From Priapulus caudatus (Eukaryota > Priapulida > Priapulimorpha > Priapulimorphida > Priapulidae): 64,000 nucleotides of DNA. Positions 22,376 to 34,249 of this stretch are shown piece after piece (position 1 is the stretch's first letter; each line of letters opens with the position of its first letter). The DNA lies in the NCBI RefSeq assembly GCF_000485595.1, contig NW_014577260.1, positions 138,499 to 202,498 of the forward strand, given 5' to 3'. The notes under the pieces were generated by a model. It ran no database searches, was not told where the DNA came from, and saw only the letters and a program-made list of their open reading frames with translations. A program made the position numbers and the translations under genes.

Positions 22376-22785
22376 AAGAGAGAGTCAGCATGAATCAGAC
22401 ACAGTTGACATGCAGGCAGACAGGCAAGCAGCCAACCAGCCAACCATTTAGCCAGCTAGCCAGCCAGCCAGACAGACAGCCAGAATGACGGAGGATGGAC
22501 GGACGGGCGGAGTGACGGACGAACGGACAGACAGACAAGTGAGGAAAGAGAGACATGGAGAGAGAATAAAGAGGATCGATGGGGAGTAAGCGAGCAGAGC
22601 GTACGTGAGAGAAACGTGAGAGAAACCGACAGACATAAAAGAAGGTAGATATAGATAATGAGGCACAGAGAGAGATTGAGACGTAGAGAGACATATGACA
22701 GTTGAGACTTAGACAGAGAGATGGATAGAGAGAGAGAGAGAGAGGCGGGTAGAGAAAGTAAGGGAAAGAGAGACACATAAAAAAG
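22333..22785. repeat. (GA)n followed by CCAG/GACA/GGAC-rich and purine-rich DNA
   Basis: (GA)n at 22333-22384, then CAGC/CCAG words (22420-22480), GGACGG words (22495-22535) and AGAGAG tracts to 22785. Minus-strand Ser/Leu/Cys frames are translations of it. Confidence 0.9.
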
Positions 22786-22859
22786 AGTAGTGGAGAAATT
22801 GACGCAAAAATAGACCACGAGGGACAACGCTAGCCTACACCGCTACTAAAAAAGATTTT

Positions 22860-24445
22860 AATTGTGTCGTCGTCTGTCAAACAGATATCATGTTCATTTT
22901 TTTCGTATGTCGATCTCACTGGGCCCTGCAGCGATGCAAAATAAATAGCATCATTGGACGTGGCAAAAAAATATGTATCAATCGGAGTGCAAACTCGACG
23001 ATAAGCTCCCGGTAAATTGCACCCTTCAGCTGCAATTCGTTACGATATTTCGGGTCTACTTATAGAAGCTGGTTCCTGTCGTTGGGAATTTTTCTTGAGT
23101 GCTGTTTGCTACGAAAGCCACTCTGTGGTGTCAAATATGAGCAGAAGCTGCGCGTATTAGTAAACAGTCAGGCGGATTTATTCGGAATCGAGTGGCATGA
23201 ATTTACAATCGGTTGTGTATGACCCGCGAAATGCCACTGAACGGTCTGCGTATAATTGACTTTGAAATCGACTCGCTATTCAATCGACTGTTCAGCCAAC
23301 TCACACAGTATCCCATCGGCAACAACTGATCGGGGAGTAAAATTTGATGAAAAGTGGAATTGATCCCTGTTTTTTTTTTACGCTGTAGAATAGATCAACA
23401 GGAGGTGCCCGGCTGGTCTATGAGAAGGGTATCGGCGGGGGCGGGGCGTGGGGGTTGAACGATTGGAGAAAAAACCAAAGACGTTCTAGAAATGTTTTTT
23501 TCATTTACTTGGCAAGTTCGTTCGGAGCAGTGTTTATGGTTCGTTTCGAACACCACCTGGTGGCCACATTTTTGTGTCTCAGTTTATCTCATTTATATCG
23601 CCCCCAAGTGTTTGTTTAAAAGGCAATCTAATGGGTTAAAACCATTTCTTTGCGTGTTTTTTTTTATTCCGTAGACAAGGCCAAGACCGTTCGTTTCCCA
23701 TGACCCGTCAACCCAATTTACAGGGGGAGGGGGCAAAGGACATCTCTGCATAATTATACAGACCGTAACTTCCTCTTTCTGGCATTAGTGACAACTTGGG
23801 CCAACACTCCCCAGGGTAATTCGACTAAAATATTGCCAGTTCAAGGTTTCCCTGGCGCAGGAACTAAATGCGGATATATTATACCCTATGAAGAGCGGTT
23901 ATTCTGTACGCGCGTGGGTGATTGGTCAATACGTGCCTTGATTGGCCAATCACTCTCTGCATTGATTACGATCCGCGCTCGTCACAATGTTGATATGGGC
24001 AGCAGGGGTGAATAATAACAGGTTTTTCAATAATCTTTTCAATTTTTTTTTTTTTTACAAATTTGTAATTGAAATTACATTCTCTTTCAAAATGTTGCCA
24101 TTATTCATTCGCCCATGATATGGGCGAAAAACAACGCGCTCGCAAGGCTCTCCTATAGTTCCTCGAGACTTGCGCAATGCTTATCGCTGTCTGTTGCCGC
24201 GGTGGGATTTACCACGAGATATAGCTATAACCTATAACGGCTCCTCGCTCGATACCGGGAACGGGTTAAGGAAAAACTGTATTGCTATAGCGCCAGAGGC
24301 GACCGACATCACAGATCAAACGCTGACAAGGTGATTCCGTCCGATCCGGTTCTGTTTTCGCAACGCGTGAGCCGTCTTGATTGGGGGCCTGCTGATCAAG
24401 CACATTTCACACTGACTGTCATATCGGAAAGACTCCTTGGTCAAT
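22860..24445. other. Mostly unique non-coding DNA
   Basis: It contains a strong acceptor-like sequence, GTTTTTTTTTATTCCGTAG, ending at 23674, and CCAAT-type words GATTGGTCAAT and GATTGGCCAATCA at about 23919-23955. The 75-codon frame at 23788-24015 spans the CCAAT words and matches nothing. I cannot assemble a gene. Confidence 0.4.
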
Positions 24446-24446
24446 T

Positions 24447-24447
24447 A

Positions 24448-24488
<41 letters not shown>

Positions 24489-24520
24489 AGTGCGTGCGTG
24501 CGTGCGTGCGCGCGTGCGTA
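24447..24520. repeat. (AT)n(GT)n(GCGT)n compound microsatellite
   Basis: The three repeat types follow one another without break. Confidence 0.97.
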
Positions 24521-26916
24521 TCCGCTTGTCTCTGGAGAGAGATGGATGCGGGCGGCTTAATTCCACGCAGATAAAACCAAATGACGTCGAGTGAGGCATC
24601 CCCTTGTCGTACGATGCGCGGTAGGTGTGTACAAAACTGTACATTAGTGTGAAAATGTGCATTTTGTATCCACGCTAAAAACGCCCCCGCGTTTCTGAGA
24701 CCTCGCGTTTTTATAGTAGTTTAATGTTTTTCTCCCCTCGCGCTGAGTATATGGATTCGCTACGAGAGCTGGTTGTCAAAACAACCACCAACCGCGAGGC
24801 ATGCGGCGGGTAAGTAAATGGCCTCGCCGCGTTTTAGCCACACCGCGAGAACGCACGCATCGGTAGGCAAAAACAATGGCAAGCAGATTGCTTCAAGACG
24901 TTAAACCGCCACGATGACGCTTCTGTGTGTCGGCACAGGATGAGCGTAGCATGCTAATTGAAGCGCCGCGGCGTGGTGAGCCATGCGAGGTAACACCCTA
25001 GCTGCGTAATGTGGTAAGTCGCATCTCCTGCCTTTAAATGGATACGTTACGTAAGTAGGAAGTTGTTGAAGTACGGTGCGACAAGGTTGCTAAATTAATC
25101 AGACTACTATGCTCGCACATGCTAACCGGCGAGGACAGTGAAAGATTAGTGTGAAGGTGGCCAGAAATTGGGATAAGAGCAATGTAACGAATGAGAGATC
25201 GAGAGATCGAGAGAACAATGTAACGAATGAGTGATCGAGTCGGATAGTAACAGTAAAGTAATACGAAGTGATAGAATGTCGAAGATACAACAAGTTTTTT
25301 TCGTGCGTTACGGGAATTCTGACGAGATTTGCCAAGATATTCAAACATTTTACATCGTAGAAAGATCCACCTGATAGATATTCGTAGTATCGAATGTCAC
25401 GTTATCCTCTGTGTGCGAATTCAACGAGTTGTTTTGACTGGTTTTAATGGAATTATTGAATAGGTAATGACGCGTCAGCGTAGGAGCGCAGTTGCCGTAA
25501 AAACAAGCGGGCGTCAAGCGCAAGCTGACGTCGGATTTTAGTGAAACCCAAATCTTCTTGAGATAAAACCCCATCCATCGATCACAGCCCCGCGTGTAAA
25601 TAGATTCTCTGAGGTGGAAATGCTTGGTGTTGTGATAAGAATGAGGCCTTCAGTGAGCATGTCAGGAGCCAGGTCGTTAAATCAGTCATGCAAGAGATGG
25701 ATTACAATTAAAAACGCTTATAGCGACGAGAGCAAGGAAAGGAGGAATGTAGAAAGTGAAATAGTGAAAGTATATGTACATCTGGCTAGACTGAATGTCC
25801 CAATGGACAAAACGAAGACAGCAATTGGTCACGTAGAGGGCAGGAGGAGGGAGTGGAGGAAGTGTGCAGGTGAGAAGAAAGAAGATCTATGTGCCGTGGC
25901 GAACGATATAATATTTCGGAAGTAGTAAGGAAGGAGTCTGCTAACAGTGGAGCGTAACACAATGCTTGCAGCCGGGTAAGTTCTGGAACATAACCATAAA
26001 ACATATTTGTTTCTATTCAATTTTGTTTAAACAAAACTAACTGTTTTTCTGCATTCATGGTGTTGTCTATTATATACGCTGATTCAGTTTTATTTCTTGG
26101 AAATACTAACTGACTGAAAGTGAAACCGCTGTAGGTTCGCCATATGAATTGTCCGTATACTCAGTATGTCAAGATCATAGTCGCGTGTGTTCTCCAGGGC
26201 AACGGAGCAACATATGTCGCAAGTATATTTATGCTTCCTTACCTAGTTAGTGTAAATGTTTGAATATGGCTACTTTCATAATTATAATTAGCTGAAAATG
26301 TTACATTAAATGGTGGCTTGATTACTTGTGTGCATTGCTGTAGTTACTTTTATTTGTTTCCCTACAAGTTCACCTATAACTGCTATAACTGCTAGACATG
26401 TTATAACATCTTGTGAATTATAGAGTGAATAATAGTCAAAATAAATTAATCAGTAATCGTCGAGTTTTGGAATACGGAATAGCTTATTAGATTTATATAT
26501 ACCAGACACGCACGGCTGCACCTGATAGGATGCTGTGTAAGTGAAGCGTACAGAAGAATTGCGAAGAGAAAGATGTGTTACACGACGGCAGGGAGGTGTG
26601 CTTTAAGGACAGGGGTCATCTCTCATCTCTGACAAATAAGTGACGCCAAATAGAAGAATTGACGATCATGTATGGGGGAGCAAGAATCACATGTCTCTCG
26701 GCCTAGTTTTATAGACCTATATAATACCTGTACATTTATATTATCCTCCAGTCAATAATTGATCAGCTGCGCCAGCCGCCTGGGTTGCACGAATTACTCC
26801 CTAGGAGGCTGTATCGGATGCGTAAAAACGCTGAATGTGCAGGAAGGAGCAGGTGGAGATATGTGTCTTAGATATTAATGTCTACTCTACTCACTGTATA
26901 ATCATGTAGCTTTCTT
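24521..26916. other. Unique DNA with one weak frame
   Basis: A plus-strand frame at 25614-25925 (103 codons) is Lys/Arg/Glu-rich in its second half and contains a donor-like GCAGGTGAGAAG near 25868. I recognise no domain. A donor-like GCGGGTAAGTAAATG lies near 24807. The word CAATGTAACGAATGAG is duplicated at about 25182 and 25216. No gene can be supported. Confidence 0.35.
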
Positions 26917-27080
26917 TCCCTCGTCTCTCCTCTCCTCTTCTCTCATTTCATCTCCTCTTCTCTACTCTTCTCTTCTCTCATCTCCTCTTTTCTATTCTTC
27001 TTCTCTCTCACCTTTCCTCTCCTCTTCTCTTCTCTCCTCTCCTTTCCGCTTCTCTCATCTCATCTCATCTCCTCTTCTCG
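26917..27080 (+). repeat. TCTCC/TCTTC pyrimidine repeat
   Basis: Imperfect TCTCCTCTTC and TCTCATC units, about 160 bases. Confidence 0.93.
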
Positions 27081-28539
27081 AAACATATAATAGACATCAT
27101 AGGAAAGTATATTAAATTCTGTTAAGTCAGGGAATGCGCGTAGGACTATTCAACGTATATCTGGTGGTGAAAGAAGAGTTTTGCTTCCCCTTCATTTATT
27201 TCCTCCTTCAATTGTCCTCTCTGTATTTTCTCCCTTCCTTCTTCCCATCATACCCCATCCTTTTCTCGTTTTATTCCTTTGGTGCGCGTTCGCTCTCCCC
27301 CCAGGTTTCTCTCTTTCGCTCAAGTTACGCTCTCTTTCGCTTGCAGAAAAAAACTATGATATTATTTTCCCAGTGCCGAAATGCTTTCGCTGTAAATTGA
27401 TGGAGTAATAAATATTTGTTGGGACGCACAGTGCGCGCATTCCCACCCGTTTTTCTATGCCCACGGGGTGATGGGGATGCCGTCGCACTAGTTGTGTATG
27501 CAGCGCTATGAGTGCACATACTTGCGGCATAGAGTAATTGAGCCAGCCAACAAACAACTGTATCCGAGCTGTGGACTGAACTTCTTCAGCCGCGCGCGCG
27601 CGCTCCGAGACGCTTGTTTTTGTTTTGGCGAGGATTAATTTCTCACTGTCAATGTAAACACGTTATTATTTTTAGCCCGCCTCTTTTTTCGGCGCCGTTT
27701 TTCTCCATTCAGTACTATCGGTTCGGCGCGAATGTGTTGCCCCAAATAGCTCGCCAAGCTACATCCGAGAACGCGTTATTTTTTTTCTTCTATAGTCCCA
27801 ATAATCCGATTTAATAGGAACCGGTCAGCATTGCGTTATACACCGCGATGCGAGCACCGCCACTGGCGCTCTTCTTCCTCGCAGCACGCAGGTTATATAT
27901 ACTCTTGGGTACGCTTGGGTACTCTTTGTACGGTTTGTACATGCCCCGCGCGTGTGGGCCCCGCTACTATACCCATCGCATATATATCCGTGGGTGCTGT
28001 AGTGTAAAATGCCGCCGGGCATGCGTGTGGTCACCACCGCTCGAATACACCAGTGCATGGCTATTAGTAACGGTGTTGCCGAAGGATCAGTTTCAATGTA
28101 GAAGCCCACGTCGTACCGAGGTTGACCGACATCGCTTCTCGCAAGAGTGATCATTGCCGGCAGCTGAAGCTGGAAAATACTTCCAGACCACAAACGCGCA
28201 TTTGTAGACTCTCTGCATTCATCCGTCGAGATTGCATGTGCATGGGAGTGCGGAACTTCGAATCTCTGGTGGGTACGCACGCAGCAACCCATGTTGAGCA
28301 TCGCTCATCATTCAACACTGCATGCTAGGCAACATCAAACTATCTAGTATAATATCTAAGTAATTTAGTATATAAGTTTTTGCTACCAGTCCCGCGGGAC
28401 ACACAACGTTGAAGCGGGAAGGAATCGAGTATGCGTGTCGTTGCTGCACGCGAATGTTTTTATATCCGTGTAAATCTAAGTTTGAGTTAATAGGAGCAGT
28501 CCATCACGCTAGCTTCTAAAAGTCAGTAGTTCGACTTTA
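27081..28539. other. Unique non-coding DNA
   Basis: Between 27825 and 28301 both strands are open (158 codons on minus, 100 and 68 codons on plus). Neither resembles a known protein and the frames arise in GC-richer DNA, so I make no call. A short GCGCGC run is near 27592. Confidence 0.45.
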
Positions 28540-29085
28540 ATGACGCTGCTCGCTCTCCCCTGCCATTTACGTAAAGGTATTAGTATTAGCGTACTATGCT
28601 ACATTACGTATAGCTACTATGAAAGAAAAACAAACCGTCTGATGAGGATAGATACTAAAAGATATCTGGTCAGGAGTAAGCTCGATTTATTTCTTTAGTA
28701 ACGTACACTTTTTCTCTCCCCTGCCCTCTTCTGTCATTTATGTAAAGGTACTAGCTACTATGAAGGAAAAACAAACTAAAAGATGTCTGGGGATGAGCAA
28801 GCACAATTTATTTCTTTAGTAACGAACACTTTCTCCTGTCCCTGCCCTCTCCTGTCATTCATGTAAAGGTACTATAGCTACTATGAAGGAAAAACAAACT
28901 AAAAAAAGATGTCTGGTGATGAGCAAGCTCAATTTATTTCCTTAGTAACGAACACTTTCTCCCGCCCCTGCCCTCCCCTGTCATTCATGTAAAGGTACTA
29001 GTTACTATCAAAGAAAAACAAACTAAAAGATGTCTGCTGGAGAGTTATAGAGTAAGTTGTGTTTCTTTAGTAACGTACACTTTTT
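28540..29085 (+). repeat. Minisatellite, unit 121-127 bp, four copies
   Basis: The word ATGTAAAGGTACTA and its variants start near 28564, 28735, 28856 and 28983. Each unit contains CTACTATGAAGGAAAAACAA, AGATGTCTGG, AATTTATTTCTTTAG, TAACGAACACTTTCTC and CCCTGCCCTC. The first unit has an extra insertion of about 45 bases. The last loses similarity after CGTACACTTTTTC. Confidence 0.95.
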
Positions 29086-32000
29086 CTTTCTTCACATTGC
29101 GCGTGCAAGTGTAAACAAACATGAATTTAAATCGAAATAACGTTCAGCGAGTTCTAGATTTATGTTTAATTTTTACCTCGTGCGCTCTCTCCGCTTTTGA
29201 ATAAATACTGACTAACGTTCAATTGCTAATTTCGGTGTTAATCTTATCGGTTTATTATAATATATACTTACGCTACGTTTATTACAGCTGCGTGTAATTT
29301 AAACTTATCCTGAAATCCGCACGGAGGACTTTAAAACGATCATTGCGAGAATTATGCTCAGAAAAACGAAATATAGCTGAATATAGTCTCACCTGACAGC
29401 GAAAATATCACTGATTATATACACCAACATTCAAAACACCAATATTTTATGCAGTTATAGCATAGAAAAATTGATTTGACCACATCATACCAGCAATAAA
29501 TCTTTTCGAGTCAGGACTTTCAAAAATCACAAATGGCGTCTCAAACAAGCGAACATAATTAAAACAAAGGGGCATCTATTTGTGTGTGATAAGTATTCTC
29601 GCTGGCGGTACGCAACGAGGATTTGATCCACTTCTCTCTTCGTCTTCGTTATAGTCCCTAGGACTTTTGAAGACTAATATTTATGAGGTTACAACTTACA
29701 CTCTTGTTTGTGTTACGCTACTATATGCACCTCTGTGTTTACATCTGACCAAAAATATCTCCGGTGCGATTTTTGCATTACTGTACCCTTGTTGACGTAT
29801 CGCGGTACCGCGAGAAAGTGCGAGACATGACAGCGAAAATCAACAAGAGAACGCAAAATTGTAATCGTGCATGATTTTGTCTTTGCATGCGGTTCTAATA
29901 CATTTTATTGTTATTTCAAACAATTACTGTTACTCAAGCAACAACGGTAGGCATCATGAGAGTGAGAATAAACACTAAAAAACGCTGAAAAAAACTCGCA
30001 ATGATCGCTTTAATATAATTATAGTGGTTTTATTTCACCTGACACATATTTTCAATTATTTGGATGACAATTCGTTTGAGTTGAAGGTTTCGGGATAGAT
30101 ATACCAACCTGGCATTCATCACGGGTTGACCCCCCCCCCCCCACATTCTCGTGCGATCATGAGAATGTTAGAAAACTAGTTGAGACTGATTTCGCTGACA
30201 ATGTTTGCGATTTCATTCGTCGTTATTATTGTGGGTGCTGATGTTTTTATAGGATAGCATTACTATCATATCTGCTGGTTGATTGACGTTCAGGTGTTAG
30301 TCAGTCTAGTCTCTTTATCAAGTCTAGTCTAACTAGTATTTATTATTTCTATGAGTGCAGCACTTCCCACGTGTGTAAACTCTGTCATTTGCGTCCCTCC
30401 AAGATGTGGGCGTTTACGAAGAAATGTCGAAACCGTAATAATGCGCTGTGCGGAGTGTGTGGTGGGCGTGAACATCAATAATACTCGTTTTTCCGCTCGT
30501 CGTAAAACCTCATTTAAGTGGGCGAGGTAGTAATATACATAATAGGTATAGAGCGGAAATATAACAGCGTATAGTGCACAATCTTGCCAGCTGCACCGCC
30601 TTTGACGCTCGCTATTCAGTGTAAATCTACTGTGGAGCTGTCGCGAATCTATTACCGATCACTCTTCCGCGCGCCTTTCTCAGTGTTTACTTCATCATAG
30701 CGATGTCCTTTCGCTGAGTAAACGGATGCTTTGCCGGTTAAACACGCCATATACCGAGCGCGCGCCCATTTTCCCGTCCTCACACACCGCTAGGCGCTCT
30801 CTGTGTGTCCGCAAGTGTCCTACCTATGTCCGCAAGCTACCGGTCACCCATCTGCCAGCTGCAGAGATGGCCAACTAACGCGCTATTGCGTGCCTCCGGT
30901 CACTGGAAGGAAGCTCGCCTTTAATTTTAATGCAGCGGGGCAGGCGCCTCGGGGATTGGAAAGTCGTGAAAACTTGTAATGAAGTGGTGCCAGCTTCCTT
31001 TCGGTCGCCTAGTTACACACGCGTCGCTGGGATGATTGCTCTCATGCAAATACGCTTTGCGCGCTGCTCGTGTGGACATTAAACTGAGACAGCAGCGCGA
31101 TTCGGTCTAATTAATTCCGCCCGCAATTACTCGAAAGCGCAGCTGGCCTGGCGTGCCAACGTCCTGCGGTGCCGGCTCGGGTTTTACTACGGCCCCGGCG
31201 AATCCCTCGCGGGCGTTCGAATGGCTTCGATGCAGAAGCTGCCAGTTGGGACGTCGCTGGTGTCAATAGTGACGTCGCCTGTGGCGCTGTTGCCGACGAG
31301 AAATGCACACGCACGCAGCGTGCGATGCTGCAGTGCAGTCAATAATTAACTGTTGGTTCGCTTGGAGATTCGTGTTGAAACAGTCGACCTCGTGACAATC
31401 GCCACCGTTGCTCATCCGTTAATAAAGCTGGGCTCAGATGCAGGCGCGTCAGTGTGAGTATCTCTAGGGTTCGAGCTCGTGCAACGGTTCGTAATTTCAG
31501 CTGGATGCAAAGGTGGATGAGCCAACAATTCGCGATAGAGAGAGAGAGTGGAAGTCGTCTACGAATGAGGTAGGTTGTGGGGATAGCAGGAAATCATGCG
31601 GTGTTGTGTGAGACGGTGGCGTATTTATTAGGAATAATTATGACGATTACAAGATACTATGAGGAGTATTGATCTAAAATATGCCAGGGCGCGTTAGGAA
31701 TATCTAGGAAGGTCTACATCAGTGAGTGAGGGCGAATCGGAGAGGGAATTAACCGCAGTAAATCCGAGTAATAATGAGAGCAAGGCTGTTGAAAGAGTTT
31801 GAAAACACATGCAGTGACGCATATATATACGTAGTATATGTATGTGCAGCGAACAGTAACGTGCGTAATTTACCTCAAGCAATTCAGCTTTTTCTGATAA
31901 CCCTCACTGCCTATTGTATGCATTGAGAGAGAACTTCACCGACCTTTGGTACACAATGTCGTACACAAGCAAGCATACGATTATTCTAGGATAAAATAAA

Positions 32001-32459
32001 AAAATATTTTCGGATCACGAGCGTTCAGCGCCAGCAGAGTACGCACTCGCGAACACATCGCGATTTTCTTTCGACAAAAATATTTTCGAATATTCCGTCA
32101 AAAGTGTTTGCATTGATCACTCTGCCTCCTAAAAGCATGCCAAACGTCGTTGCGTTCTCGGCTCGCCACACGCCACCGCATACAACCGCTGCGTGGCCGC
32201 ATGCATTTCCGTCTGCATCATCATCAATCGCTGCTCTCCGCGCATGCGCGCTTTTTTTCCTGCCGTCTTGTCTTTTGTGCTTTGACGAAGGCGAATCTAC
32301 GTGCTGAAAAATACGTGCCATCTAATGTATCATGCATGGCAGTCATCTGATCGGGGTTTCGCCTGTTTGCTGCAGATGCACCGATGTAACCTTCTGCAGT
32401 GCGCCGGTTAGCGCCGTGTGTTAATTGTGACCATGGAAATATGTAAAGACAATAATTTA
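29086..32459. other. Unique non-coding DNA
   Basis: The longest repeat-free stretch of the window. It has a 13-base C run at 30130-30142 and a GC-richer part at 30590-31330 with an ATGCAAAT octamer near 31044. A both-strand open interval lies at 32025-32321 (98 codons on minus, no recognised domain). No RNA gene is seen. Confidence 0.5.
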
Positions 32460-32700
32460 TAGAGTCTAAAGAGTATATTATTTCTATGAATTGTGACGCA
32501 TAGAAATATATTGAGACACTATAGAGTTTAACTAGTATAATATACTAGTTAAACTCTATAGTGTCTATTATGGTCTATGGTTTGTGACGCATTGAAATAT
32601 AATGAGAACCTATATTGAGTGTTAGGTAGTATAATATATAGTTAAACTCTATAGTGTCTCAATATATTTCTACGCGTCACAAACCATAGACATAATACTA
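32460..32700. repeat. AT-rich foldback block with perfect 53-bp palindrome
   Basis: Positions 32514-32566 form two perfect 26-base arms around a single A (core GTTTAACTAGTATA). To the right, TAGTTAAACTCTATAGTGTC, TCAATATATTTCTACGCGTC and ACAAACCATAGACATAAT repeat, in the opposite orientation, the sequence found at 32470-32530. GTGACGCAT occurs three times in the block. This is a multi-arm foldback, without coding capacity. Confidence 0.9.
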
Positions 32701-33057
32701 TTTACTATTACATAATATTTATTTTCTATGTTTGTGACAGCATAATGTTTTCACGACGACATCTGGTTACGTAATATATTAGACACAGTTGCAGGGACTG
32801 TAACATTCAGGACAACGTACGAGATGCATATACTAGCTCTCGGAAGCAGCCAGCGCCGCAACGCCGTATGTATCAATTTTCGTAATTGCGTCCACTTGAC
32901 GTCATATCCCGGACGCACGTCAATCTTCGTCAGATTGCAGATTGTGCTGAGTGGCCGTTGCGTGCTCCATACTCGGCAAGTGCGTCTGATTGCTGTTATT
33001 CGTGTCGAATGTCCGCATGCGAGGGCTATTTCTTATCGTGATTTAATGAGACAGCGC

Positions 33058-33440
33058 GCCTCTCTTATCTGCTCCTCTCTCTCGCTCCTTCTCGCCTCTC
33101 TCTTCGCTCTCGTCTCGCGCGTCTCTCTCTCTCTCGGTGTCTCTCTCCTCTCGCTCTCTCTGTCTATCTATCTATGTCTATCTATATCTATTATATCTAT
33201 TATCTATCTATTCATCTATTTATTTATCTATCTAATCTATCTATCTATCTATCTCATCTGTCTAATCTCTCTGTCTATCTATCTATTCCTATCCCGTCTA
33301 ATCTCTCTGTCTATTATTCACTATCTATCCTATCTATCTATCTATATATCTATCTATCTATCTATCTATCTATCTTCTCTTCTCTTCTCTTTCTCTCTCT
33401 CTCCTCTCTCTCTCTCCTCGCTTCACTGTTTCTCTGCTCA

Positions 33441-33483
<43 letters not shown>

Positions 33484-33526
33484 GGCTCTCTCTCTCTCTT
33501 TCTTGCTCTCTTCTCTCTCTCTCTCT

Positions 33527-33576
<50 letters not shown>

Positions 33577-33621
33577 TCTCCTCGCTCACTGTCTTTCCTC
33601 TTCTCTTCTCATTGTCTTCTC

Positions 33622-33678
<57 letters not shown>

Positions 33679-33737
33679 CTCTACTCTCTCTATCTCCTCC
33701 TGCTGCTCTTTCTTTCTGCTCTCTCTCCTCTCCTCCT

Positions 33738-33788
<51 letters not shown>

Positions 33789-33852
33789 ATTCCTCTGTTC
33801 TCTGCCTCTCTCTCTCTCTCTCTCTCTTGTCGTCTCTCTCTATCTCTCGTTG
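33058..33852 (+). repeat. Pyrimidine tract with (TATC)n core
   Basis: CT-rich flanks enclose TCTA/TATC repeats (33162-33377), then long (CT)n with CGCGG, CTTTC and CTGCT interruptions. It is the left boundary of the duplicated region. The 354-codon plus frame and its overlaps are Ser/Leu/Tyr repeat translations. Confidence 0.96.
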
Positions 33853-34225
33853 AGCACTTGTAAACGCAGGCATCTTGACTCGTCGTGAAGCGTTTCCCCG
33901 CATCACGATCAACTGTGTGATTTGGCAATCGCAGTAGAATCACGTCGACTGGCGTGAAATACGCAATGAGGGCGACCTGCTGCGTGAATATTTGAGCAAC
34001 GGGAATGACAGAAAAATACGGGAATAATTGAAGCGAATGTTAATTCGGTACTCAGCTCATCGTGCTTGTTTATTGGGTTTCTCATTCTTCTACCATTTCG
34101 GCTGAAGCGTCCGTGGATAACAAACGCTGGCCTTACGTTTGCGAAGCAACAGCATAGATTGAAATTAGTAAATATTTTGAAATTTCCGAACAAAAATTTT
34201 CATGCCCCCCACACAGCCAAAACGC

Positions 34226-34249
34226 ATGGCGGCGGTGGTCTACAAAACA
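34226..34249 (+). CDS. Speculative 5' mini-exon MAAVVYKT with donor
   Basis: ATGGCGGCGGTGGTCTACAA opens a frame of eight codons followed by GTGAGT, a good splice donor, at 34250. Without splicing the frame stops after 27 codons. In unit B the same place (about 40494) reads with extra bases, which break the frame but keep the ATGGCGG start. The motif resembles YY1-type translation-start elements. No downstream exon is recognised, so this is low confidence. Confidence 0.12.

Noticed and set aside
27825-28301. 158-codon minus frame
   Set aside because: Plus-strand frames overlap it, no domain is recognised and codon use does not favour either strand.
32824-33888. 354-codon plus frame with membrane-like Leu/Ile/Ser stretches
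   Set aside because: The hydrophobic stretches come from TATC and CT repeats; only the first 80 or so codons are non-repetitive and match nothing.
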